Below, piece after piece: positions 10,380 to 20,600 of a DNA stretch of 64,000 bases. This DNA is from Fulvia fulva (taxonomy: Eukaryota; Ascomycota; Dothideomycetes; Mycosphaerellales; Mycosphaerellaceae), in contig NC_063013.1 in NCBI RefSeq assembly GCF_020509005.1, forward strand, positions 3,162,001 through 3,226,000, in the 5' to 3' direction. Under the pieces are notes generated by a model. That model was not told where the DNA came from, made no database searches, and saw nothing but the letters and a program-made list of their open reading frames with translations. Both the position numbers and the translations under genes were made by a program. The number at the start of each line of letters is the position of its first letter. Within the stretch, counting starts at the first letter, position 1.

Positions 10380-13300
10380 CCTCGACACGCTTAGCATTAT
10401 CTAGTATAACGTTAACTATAGTAAGGATATAGTCTAGAACCATTTCCTATACGAGGCGGACCCGCGCGTCCACTACGTCCTTATAATCTAGTAGCTATAG
10501 ATTAACCCGTACTATAAGAGACTAACGACCTATAAGTCACTAGGGTATACGACATACCTACGAGGCGACGGTAGACCCCGTACGTGCTTCTATATTAGTA
10601 AGGACATACTAGAATCCGACTAGGAGGTAGTATACTACGTAGACGAAGAAGGCGGGGGCGATATTACCTCCCTCTACGTAGGTAGCACCTAGATACACAA
10701 CCTATATATACAACCGCTAGCCTCGAGGTCTAGCCGCGACCTAGGGGTCTATAGACACCTAGACAGTGCGCTTAAGAGACAAGGGTGCTACATCGTAGTA
10801 GGAGACTTTAATATATACCACCTTTCCTAGGAAAGCCTTATATAGCCGTACCCTATAGCCGACGAAGTACTCGACTTAATAGCGAGTAACGTAATTGCCC
10901 TTAATACCCCGAAGGACCTAGGCACCTAGAAGAGAGGGGGACTCTAAGGCACGATCGACCTCTCCTAGATCTTAGATAGCTACTACTATACGGTAACCTA
11001 CTATAGGATCGAACATAAACTCGAGGCGTCGTTAGACTATATACTAGTCAGGACCTCTATTACGATATAGATATAACGTATACTAGCGAGAACCCCTAAG
11101 CTAAACTAGGGAAAGGCCTACTAGGCCAACATCTAGGCGTACCTCGATGACTCTAAGAGGCTAGTCTAGATCGCGTAGTAGCAATACAATAGTAAAGACG
11201 AGATAGACGAAGTAGTCTAGGGGTTAATAGACGAAATAAGAAAAGCGACCTTACTTTACGTTCCGCTTACCTAACTAACGACATAGTCTAAACTATACTA
11301 GACGCCGGAGTGTACTACGGTAGTAAGAGAAGTAAGGAGAGCCCGCCGGGTATAGACGAGTAGCTATAGCGAGGAGGCCTAGAACGTATATAGGGAGGCA
11401 TACTAACAGAAGAAAGCTATAATACGAAGGGAGAAAGCAGTCGGCTAGAGGGCTATAGTAGAAGAAATCGCCGGCAAGCTAGAGAGGATATAGAAGCTAG
11501 CGAAATGGGCCCGACAGGACCCTACATAGGGCCCCTCCTTCTCTATCCTAGCGCTACAATCGCCTAGTAGCCCGGTTAGCGACCCCGAGGCTAAGGCGCG
11601 TCTACTAGCTAGTAAGTTCTTCCCGCCCCTAGTCGAGGCTAATCTAAGCGACATAAACAGCTCTACTCCCCTAGCCCCTAGTATCGCGGTCTAATAGGAG
11701 GTATCCGAGGGAGAAGTTGCCGCTATACTAAGGAAGTTACCGGCGAAGAAAGCCCCGGGGCCGGATAGGATCCCAAACGAGCTACTAAAGAAGTGTAGAG
11801 ATCAACTAGCCCTAGTAGTTATAGCGATCTTTAACGCCTGCCTATAGACCGGGTACCACCCGATAGCTTTTAAACAATCGACGATAGTGGTCCTACGTAA
11901 GCCGTAGAAGGAAGACTATACGTAGGTGAAGTCGTACCGCCTAATTACGCTCCTTAACACTCTTAGGAAGGCGCTTAAGAAGCTAGTTATAACGAGACTC
12001 TCCGAGGCGGTAGAGGAACACTCCCTACTCCCGGACACCTAGATAGGTGCGCGCCTATAGCGATCGACGCTATCCGCGATAGAACTTATCACCTCTTAGG
12101 GAAAGGCTATCTAGTATAAGAATAGGGACAAGGTGGCTTCCTTACTTAGCCTAGACATATCGGGAGCCTTCGACTACGTATTATACCCGCGGCTACTCTA
12201 TATCCTAAGGTCGAAAAAACTCCCTAAGTGGCTTGTCAACTTCGTACGGTCCTACCTCTAAAACCGTAGTACGTCGATCCTGGTCGGCTAGTATAGAAGC
12301 CCATTTTAAGTAGTCTACACTAGAATCGCGTAAGGCTTAACGCTAGTACCTATTCTGTTCCTCTTCTTTATAGCGACGCTACTCCTAGCCCTAGAATCCT
12401 AGAACACCGCTACGAGCGGCTTCGTAGACGACATAAACATCCTAGCGTAGTCTTCCTCGACTAAGGAGAACTATAGGCTACTAGAAGAGAAGCATAAGAT
12501 CTACGAGGACTAGGCTAGGAGGTACGGGGCTCGGTTTGCTCTAGAAAAGTACAATCTAATACACTTTACGCGCCGGCCACGGTTCTATAATATATAAGCT
12601 TCTATCTAGATATAGGGGCACACGACTAACCCGGCAAATCAGCTTAGGATCCTCGGACTATAGGTGGACCCGGCGCTACGGTAGAGGAAGTACGTATAGG
12701 CAATATTACGGAAAGCTAAACAGAATATAGTATTATACTAGAGGCTCACTACGTCTATATAGGGGGCGGACTTCCGGTAGTTACGACTTCTATATACGGC
12801 TATTATACGGCTAGTCCTTACCTATAGTAGCCAAGTATAGTCCTTAGGCGAGAAGGCCTACCTATCGAAGGGACTCGTCGCGCCGCTAGCGAAGATCTAA
12901 AACTAATGCCTAAGGAAGGTCACCGGGGTATATAAGTCGACACTAACGAGGATACTTAAGTACGAGACCGCTATACCGCCGATCGACCTATACATCTAGG
13001 GACTACGGACCTCCTACTTAGGCAAGTCGGCATAGTACCTAGTATAGAAGGTCATCGCTAGTATAGTCGTAAGGGCCCGCGAATTAGTACTAGCGTATAG
13101 GGGCATTCGACCCGGAAACGAGCCGAACTACCGGGTAAGGGACGAATAGCTAGCAATATAATAGGAAGGTAAGAAATCGTTTATAGAGCAACTATAGAAA
13201 GAGAGGTGGAACAACTAGGTTGTAGGGCATAGTAGACGCCCTTAGCTAGCGGGACAACCTAATAAATAGTTAGCTATAAAATCCGCGGTCAAGCACCCCC

Positions 13301-13731
13301 CGAAGCTTATCTACTACCGCCTTACGAGGGTATAGAGTAGTATAGCAACCCAACTACGAAGCGAACACATCGGCCTCTAGGGGTACCTATTATAGAGGAA
13401 GGTTCTAGGATATACTAATACTAGCTACCCCTACGGCTATCGCTCCTAGAACGTACGGTACGTACTCCTCGTCTATCCGAGGTAGTCGCTAGGAAGGGGG
13501 GAGTAAATAGTAAAGGCGAGGAACCGGACGATTAGGGCACTTCTTTATAACGCTAAGGACCTACGGCGTATTACGAACTAGATACTAGAGAAGGGTTAGC
13601 TAGAACAGTACCGCCTAGTAGGAGCAGTATAGGAAGAGAGGATACGACGTAGCGCGACGAGACCGGCTAGGAGCGGGGGCTAACGGGGTAGTGATATAGA
13701 CTACGTACGTTTAGAGGGAAAGCTAAACTAG
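10366..13731 (+). pseudogene. LINE-B#1 ORF2: endonuclease / reverse transcriptase
   Basis: ORF2 starts at ATG 10366 (MPITSLDTLSII) in the +1 frame and overlaps the end of ORF1 by 14 bases. The N-terminal endonuclease is clear: a YNVNYSKD block, then VGDFNIYHLS near 10795-10825 (GDFN-x-x-His catalytic motif). The SDH-type motif near 11030 now reads LDY. The reverse transcriptase has the KKAPGPD-type finger motif near 11740, the palm FVDDINIL at 12421-12444, and a C-terminal zinc block near 13430. The less mutated LINE-B#2 and #4 have FVDDTNIL, so the Ile is probably a RIP change of Thr (ACA to ATA). The stop at 13729 is shared with other copies. Many TAG/TAA codons interrupt it. Confidence 0.87.
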
Positions 13732-13871
13732 ACAAGGAGTAGTCGGGGGCGGGAAGGGTTTTCACCTATTCGGGTTTCCCTTTATACATAACAATAGATA
13801 TTTACCTATATAGGCCGGATAGGGTCCTAGAACAGGGGAATGACAAATCTATCTATCTATATCTATTAATA

Positions 13872-14387
13872 TATATAGCCTACTACTAATCTTAAGACTA
13901 GGATTTAAATACTAGCTTGAGATTATTAACAACTTCTCTAGGAAGAAGTAGACCTTTCCTCTTAGGAAAAGAGAAGATGCTCTAGTTGCTCTCTAGAACT
14001 AGAATATCAAAGTAGAGAGGAAATTATTAGCGTAGCTAAAAGTAGTAAGGCTTAATAATACAAAAGAACTTATTGTATTAGTAAAGTAGTAGGAGAAGGA
14101 TTTAGGGATTAGGCTCGAGCCGACTAAGGTATATAACTCTCTATAGAATAGACTAGTTAAGAGGTCAATACAAATCTTAGAGGACTCTATAAGGGTAATA
14201 CTTAAAGAGGCTAAAATGCCGGTTGAATTTTGGCCTAAAGTACTAGAGGCCTAAACTTATATAAGGAATAAACTACTAAATAGCCTAGATTACGATAGGT
14301 TCAAGGTTTTACTAGATAAGGCTTTTAATAGTATCAAACCGACCATTAACCATTTGAAAGTTTAGGAATATAAAGCTGTTATCTACA
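13872..14387 (+). pseudogene. Copia-1-family relic, part 3 (integrase core)
   Basis: This continues the relic after LINE-B#1 and corresponds to about 19363-19880 of intact copia-1. The integrase core can still be followed: the region around the second catalytic Asp (LNNTKELIVL here, with Asp changed to Asn), then NGPVERSI-like sequence with the catalytic Glu retained near 14160. The match to copia-1 stops abruptly at about 14387 and gypsy-A gag sequence begins, with no LTR between them. The reverse transcriptase, RNase H and 3' LTR of this relic were not found in the window. Confidence 0.88.
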
Positions 14388-16925
14388 AATCTTAAGGTAT
14401 TAAGGCACCTAAGGTCAAGGTTCTTAGTATTAAGCAAAGTAAGTATAACGTTACGAGCAAGGCTACGTTTACGAACAAGGTCATAAGTTTCAGTTATGTC
14501 TTTATCGAGGTTCGAGTCGTTTACTAGTATTAGAGCTAGCTAAGAGTTACTAGAAAGTCTAACGAAGGCCTATAGGCCTTATAGGGAGGCCACAATCCTA
14601 GAAGGGATAGAAGACTCGGATAGCGACGAAGATAACACCCCGTAGGCTTTAGGCTCTAATAAGGGTAAGGAAAGAGCACGACAGAATGACTAAGAAGAGG
14701 ATAACTTAAATAAGGGCACTATAACGTTAGGAATGCCCTATAGTCCGGATGCGATAGTAGCCTTGTTTAGCCATCTTCCTATTACTATAGAAAATGTAGG
14801 ACCTCGCTTCCCTACTCTAGGGAGTCCGGAAAACCCCTTCTTAAATAGTAGGAACGCTACTGAATTCTAGGAGAGGTTTAATGATCTTATAGACTAGTAT
14901 TTACTAAGGCCATCAATTAAGAAAGACAACTTCTAGGGTCGTTTCGAGCGTAACTACGAGACTACTATCCGACGTTTAGTAATAAGGTTAGAGGGATAGT
15001 AAGTGAGGCGGAGTACCTTTAGGAGGTCCTTCTTAGCTAAATTTTCGAGATTCGATACCTATTCGATATTAGGAAGTCGAGAATATCTAGAAGAGATAGT
15101 CCGGGCTAAGTAAGGGGAAAGCCCTAAGGAACGGGATATAAAGGAGTTTATCCGTCTCTTCGTAGCCTCTAGTGACCTAATTAATCCCGAAAACCTCGAG
15201 AACGGCTCCCGTAGCCGTCTTCTACTTTAGGGGCTCCTAGAGTCAGTTACTAAGGCAGTTTATAAGAAATATAGGCTCTATCCGAAGTAGCCTAAGAAGT
15301 TTCGGCGCTTTTAAAAGATACTAGACGAGGCGACAAGTATCGCTAAGAGTAAAGAAGGATAGAAGGTCGTATATACGGACTTTCTACTTACTTTACCGTA
15401 GCTTTATCGGTCAGTTATAAGGTAGATGCCGCGGTCAATCCCTAAGATTAAAATACTTAACAAACTAGCTATTTCCGCTACTATCGACAATAACCTTATT
15501 TAGAAAATAGTAGAAATGAGTATTCGGGCTTACTAACGAGGTCGCGCGGCGGAGGTTAGATCCTTTAACCCTAGTGAAAATCAAAGGTCTATATAACTAG
15601 AAAACCCCGATCGCATGCCTAAACTATAGGTTTACTTAATATAGCGCCTATAGTTATAGAGCCGCGAGCAGTCTAAAGCGCTTAATAGGTGCTATTATAG
15701 CTATAGTAGTACGGAACATTAGGCTAATAGGTGCCCCGCGATGCTATTCCTTATCTTATAAGGGTATGTCTTTTTAGCGACGAACAACTAGTAGTACCTA
15801 GGAAAGAAGACCGATCTAAATCCCCCTAAGTTCAACTTCCGACGGGACTATAGTAAACCTAAGCTCCTTTATATACTTCCGTAGCTTAAGGAAAACTATA
15901 GCCCGATTCTATTTAATAAGGACATAAAAATTCCTACACTTCAGAAACAATAGATAGGTCGAGATTATACTAGTGTCTTAAGCGTAAAGCTTCCTAACTA
16001 CTCTAAACCTCTACCTAATAACCGACACCTTATAGAATACGGCCCTTAAGATGTTAGATCTAGGTAGTAACCGACGGCCGCTAGTAGTTACTAGATCTAG
16101 TTTAAGGAAGAAGAAGAACCGGCTCTATAAGGGTATAGGATTATAAACTACGACGAGGTTAAGGTTAAGGCCTACCTAATCTAGAGTAATAAATCTCGAG
16201 GCAAAGCTCTAGTAGGAATCATAAAAAACCCGAATCCTCGAACTAGGTCTAGTATATAGGCATTAAGGGTACGAGCCGAGGCCGCTAAAGCTATACGATA
16301 AGAACTCGAAGAGGAGATCCGGTAGGAAGAACTCGGTTAGTAGGAGGTAGAGATGATTAGAGACGCCGGTTCTAGGGCTAGTAGAAGCTAGTTAACGGTA
16401 GCGTTAGGGGAGACTCTTAGAAGGACACCTAACCCTCGAGCGGAGTTAAGGCCTACGCCCTCGGAATAGCCGGTAGGGCCTATTAACGTCCTATTCGTAT
16501 AGCGTAAACGGTTATAGAATGTAAAGACGATAAGGATTAATAACTACGTCCGATAGTATAGTATAGGAGATAGGCCCGTTACTAAGGAGGAGGGAGTGAC
16601 CTATTAGATTAATTAAATCCTTTAGACTACGTTTCTAAACGTTAATACCCGGGACTAGTTTCGGTATAGTCGCTAGTTTGAAACTACCTTGTTTAGGAGA
16701 GTAGTAAATACCCCTAATCTATAGTCTAAGCTTACTACCGTCCGTAAGTTAGCTAGCTAAGAAGGGACTAAAGTCCGTACGAGTTATGTCGCTACCTATA
16801 GAGACGAGGGAGAAGAGGCTAATAAAGAAGTCTTTTAGAATGATTATTAAGCTCGCTTTATAGGTGTGTTCTTAACGATATTATATAGTAAGGATGCTGT
16901 CCCTACCGCCGAGTTGTACGAAAAC
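14388..16925 (+). pseudogene. Gypsy-A gag (N-terminal half of gag-pol)
   Basis: This is a gag of a Ty3/gypsy-type element, readable in a single frame (frame of 14613) from about 14500 to the copia-1 insertion at 16926. An acidic, probably disordered segment (EGIEDSDSDEDNTP, near 14604) precedes the structured part (near 14860-15500: FNDLIDQYLLRPSIKKDN and following). A Cys-Tyr-Tyr...Glu-His...Cys-Pro stretch near 15686-15733 may be the remains of a zinc knuckle. Many TAG/TAA codons and very few CA/TG show strong RIP. The 5' LTR is missing because the left end is joined directly to the copia relic. Reading continues after 22545 once copia-1 and one copy of its target duplication are taken out. 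Confidence 0.75.
16921..16925. repeat. Target-site duplication of copia-1 (second copy 22541-22545)
   Basis: AAAAC directly precedes the 5' LTR and directly follows the 3' LTR at 22541-22545. Five bases is the usual copia duplication length. Removing the insertion joins gypsy-A codons TAC GAA AAC to GTT AAA AAG in frame. Confidence 0.95.
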
Positions 16926-17160
16926 TGTTAAGATGTAGCATCTCAAAGGGAGTCAACAATCAGGAAGTGATCTGGCAGCCTGAGGCATCCACAATGACTC
17001 AGCTTGTAGGGAGGTACCTTCTCTCCCCTTTAGCTTAGATAGACATCTAACACAATCAACATATTGGTTCCTGATATATTGCTACATGCTCGTGCTATTA
17101 GTCAGTTGAAGATTGATCTCTTACTCCACTCCGCTGCCATCCACCCGTACCTGTTCAACA
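16926..17160 (+). repeat. Copia-1 5' LTR
   Basis: A 235-base repeat starting TGTTAAG and ending TTCAACA, thus with the TGTT...AACA terminal inverted repeat. It is identical to 22306-22540 except for seven transitions. It should contain the promoter and RNA start, but no convincing TATA box could be picked out by eye. Confidence 0.96.
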
Positions 17161-17172
17161 GGTTATGAGCCC
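17161..17172 (+). other. Copia-1 primer binding site (initiator tRNA-Met half)
   Basis: GGTTATGAGCCC begins immediately after the 5' LTR. Its reverse complement, GGGCTCATAACC, matches the anticodon arm of eukaryotic initiator tRNA-Met (CAT anticodon within CTCATAA), not the tRNA 3' end. Drosophila copia and yeast Ty5 are known to prime from such a tRNA half. The same 12 bases follow the 5' LTR of copia-2 at 41035. Confidence 0.88.
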
Positions 17173-17608
17173 CCGTTTGTGCAGGAATAAGAGCAACCTA
17201 TATCAGTACAGGTTACTTGTATCCCTTGCTATCGTAGCAGAAAACATCTGGGAATCAGAAGTCTACCCCGTCTATCCTATCAAGGAGCTTAGTTCGATAC
17301 TAAGTGATAGGTAACCCAGACAAGGACTCTGTGCGGCTTACTCAAAGCCAATACCTTGAAGATACTCTGTAGGCAGAACTGCATCGAGATACTATCAAGA
17401 AGGACTTCAAGTAAGTCATTTGAAGCTCTGCTAGGAGAGACAGACCTGTGTCCTAGCCTCGAGACCTCACACCGCTCCTTCTTTACTTTACCAAGCAGGC
17501 CTTGGTATCCACACCTACGAACTTTCCCATTCTACACCAGAAGCCTCAGCAGGATCTGAGCCACCACCTTGGAATATACACACCTTGTTTCATTACATCC
17601 AATTTATT

Positions 17609-20600
17609 ATGGATTCATACCAAGAGAAGACAGAGGAGAAGGGAGGCAAAATCCCAATTCTTGGGAGGGACAATTGGAAGAGATGGTTCAACCTTCAGAG
17701 ATATAAGATGGAGAGCCAATCAGCATTCTTTGCAATTGATGACCTAATGGAAGTGTCTTTTGACAACATCAAGGGCAAGACTCTGAAACTCCAAGAAGAG
17801 GCTACAACCAAAGAGATCCTCAATACGCTAACATGGACAAGACACAATGCAGTATGCAACTTCAGTATCCTTAGTAGGATCACAGAAGAAGATGAATTTG
17901 AGCTTGAGGGCTCATGTGAATCTGGAAGAGCTGCTGAGAAGTGGGTGTATCTCTGGAACAAGTATAGCCAGGTGCTACCAACCCATGCACATGAGCTCAC
18001 AAAGCAATTTGTGACCTTTGAGATGAGTGAAGAGTTCACCATCAGATCTGTATGGACACACCTGGTTTCTCTTGGAAAAAGGATTGCTGATGTTGACCCA
18101 GAGGGTCAGCATTACAGGAAAGCTGATGTGAGGATGACCCAGCTCTTAAGCTCACTGCCACCTGACTACCATGTAGCCAGGGATACTATCATGGCTCAGC
18201 CAAAGATGGATCATGAAAGGACCTTAAAGATCCTTGAAGCTCAAGAAGCCAGGTTGGATCCCTCTAAGGCTGAGTATGGCATGGCAGCCACCTGGGTCAA
18301 GCCCTCAGGTCTAGCAAGACCACTCTCCTGCCTTCTCTGTGAGAAGGATCATCTGATCAAGGACTGCCCTAGTTTGCCTGAGGCAAGAAAGGTCCTTAGA
18401 TCTCATTCCCAACCACCATCTTCCCAGAATACAACACATGTCAAGAAGAAGAGAACTCCACCACCCACTTCAAGGAGGACACCAAGAGAGAAGTCCTCTA
18501 TGGAAGAACTTAAGAAAATGGTGAAGAAACTCAGCTCTGACATGCTGTCACTCCAGAAGAACCAGGCCCAGTCTTATACCTCTAAAGCAAAGAAGACTGG
18601 AAAAGGTTTCTCCGCCCAAGAGTCACCATGCAGCTCATCCCCAGAGACAATGTCTGATGATGATGAGTATGATGAAGTGGCTCACTCAACTGCAGAAGTC
18701 CAAGGCAAGTTCCCCTCGTCAGAGTGGTTACTTGACTCCTGTGCTTCATCCCATATGACTGACCAAAGCTGCCTCTTTAGATCTATGACTCCCTTGACAA
18801 GGAAGAAATGGATCAAAGTGGGAGGTGGGTTTTTATTGGCCACTCATATTGGGAATGCAGAGATGAGTGGGAGAGCTGGCAGAAAAGTTGTTTTGGAAGA
18901 TGTCCTGCTTGTACCCAAGCTAGGAGTGAACCTGGTTTCATGGAACCAGTTTAGCAAGCAGTTTGGTGTGCAACCTCCATCATTTTCTCTTGTTTCCCCC
19001 TCTAGTGAGACTGTTGTCCAGACAAAGCTCCTTGGGGGGGTTCCATTCATTGATGAGATTTCTCCTCTCCTACAAGAACGGGCACATTACTCATCATGTG
19101 CACCACCAATGGAGAATGCCTTTGTGACTGCTCAATCAGAGACCGACCTGAAGCAGTGGGAGCTTTGGCATAGAAGATTTGCACACTTTGGGAAGAATTT
19201 GCTCCAGAATCTTCACAAGGTAACAGACTTGAAAGAACCCATTCCTATCCCTAAGGATGGCTTTCACCAGTGCAGAGTATGCTCAATAGCAAAGATGAAG
19301 AAGTACAAAGGCAAAGTTACAGAGAGAAGACCTGAAAGACTTGCCCTTGTATCTATTGACATATGTGGCCCACTACCAATCTCAAGACTAGGATTCAAAT
19401 ACTGGCTTGAGATTGTTGACAACTTCTCTAGGAAGAAGTGGACCTTTCCTCTTAGGAAAAGAGAAGATGCTCCAGTTGCTCTCCAGAACTGGAAGATCAA
19501 AGCAGAGAGGAAATCATCAGCGCAGCTGAAAGCAGTAAGACTTGACAATGCAAAAGAACTTATTGCATTAGTGAAGCAGTGGGAGAAGGATTTGGGGATT
19601 GGGCTCGAGCCGACTGAGGCATACAACTCTCTACAGAATGGACCAGTTGAGAGGTCAATACAAACCTCAGAGGACTCTATAAGGGCAATGCTTGAAGAGG
19701 CTAAAATGCCGGTTGAATTTTGGCCTGAAGCACTAGAGGCCCAAACTTATATGAGGAACAAACTGCCAAATGGCCCAGATTACGATGGGTTCAAGGTTTC
19801 ACCAGATGAGGCTTTTGATGGTATCAAACCGACCATCAACCATTTGAAAGTTTGGGGATGCAAAGCTGTTGTCTATATAGACACAAGATCCCAACCTCAA
19901 TGGGCAAGAAGTGACAAGCTAATGAATAGGGGTAAAGAAGCAGTGTTTATTAGGTATGTTGAAAACACAGCTAAAGCCTGGCTCTTTTGGGAACCAGACA
20001 TGAGAGCTGTTAAACAACACACACATGCAGACTTCTTTGAGGACCAGCCTGGAGGTGATATGGGTCTCAATGTTCCAACATTGAATCTACCAAGCAGTGC
20101 ACCAGCTAGGAAGCCCTTAGGAAGGCCGAGGAAGAACGTATCCTTAGGACAATCTACCTACCATTCAGGCGTCCATCAGAGCCCCCCCGAAATAGATCAG
20201 CCAATTGAGAGCCCTAAAGTCGCTCAGCCGAGAAAGCTGTTTGTGCAACTTCCCCAGCCTCCGGAGAACGTAGGGGAATTTCAGAAAATCGATCAGCCAA
20301 TTGAGAGAAGCTCCCTAGATCCCCAGGAAATAGACGTTACCAGGTCACAAGTGACGGTCCCTAAATCATCCCTTGGAAAGAGAAAGGCTGACTATGATGT
20401 TGAGGGCTATGACATGAAACAGAAAGCCCCAAGATCCATGGTCCCTAAGCCCGAACTAACCACTGAAGTGGGAGAAGCAATGGACCTCTCAGAGAACCTT
20501 GCTGCTTTTCACCAAGCTTTCTTTGCAGCCATGCAATCAGTGGACAGTTCAATACCATGGGATAGCGAATTCCTGGAAGAAGTTGAGGAAATGGCCTTTG

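Larger units (their letters stand above)
8869..13859 (+). mobile_element. LINE-B#1, full-length Tad-like LINE, heavily RIP-mutated
   Basis: A complete element of about 4.99 kb with a 5' UTR of about 430 bases (8869-9296), ORF1 9297-10379, ORF2 10366-13731 and a 3' UTR ending in ATCT repeats. It is the longest LINE-B copy at its 5' end: LINE-B#2 and #3 both stop about 65-75 bases short. CA and TG are almost gone through the whole element while CG is plentiful. It is inserted in the copia relic at the start of the integrase core. Confidence 0.9.

Noticed and set aside
11445..11654. Minus-strand frame repeated at 34470-34712 on the plus strand
   Set aside because: Both are the reverse strand of the LINE-B ORF2 segment before the RT finger motif, so it is antisense to a known gene.
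17695..18042. 115-codon minus-strand frame, and others antisense to copia-1 and copia-2 (for example 19264-19626, 44330-44701)
   Set aside because: Shadows of the real gag-pol frame; no known domain and not conserved beyond the underlying ORF.
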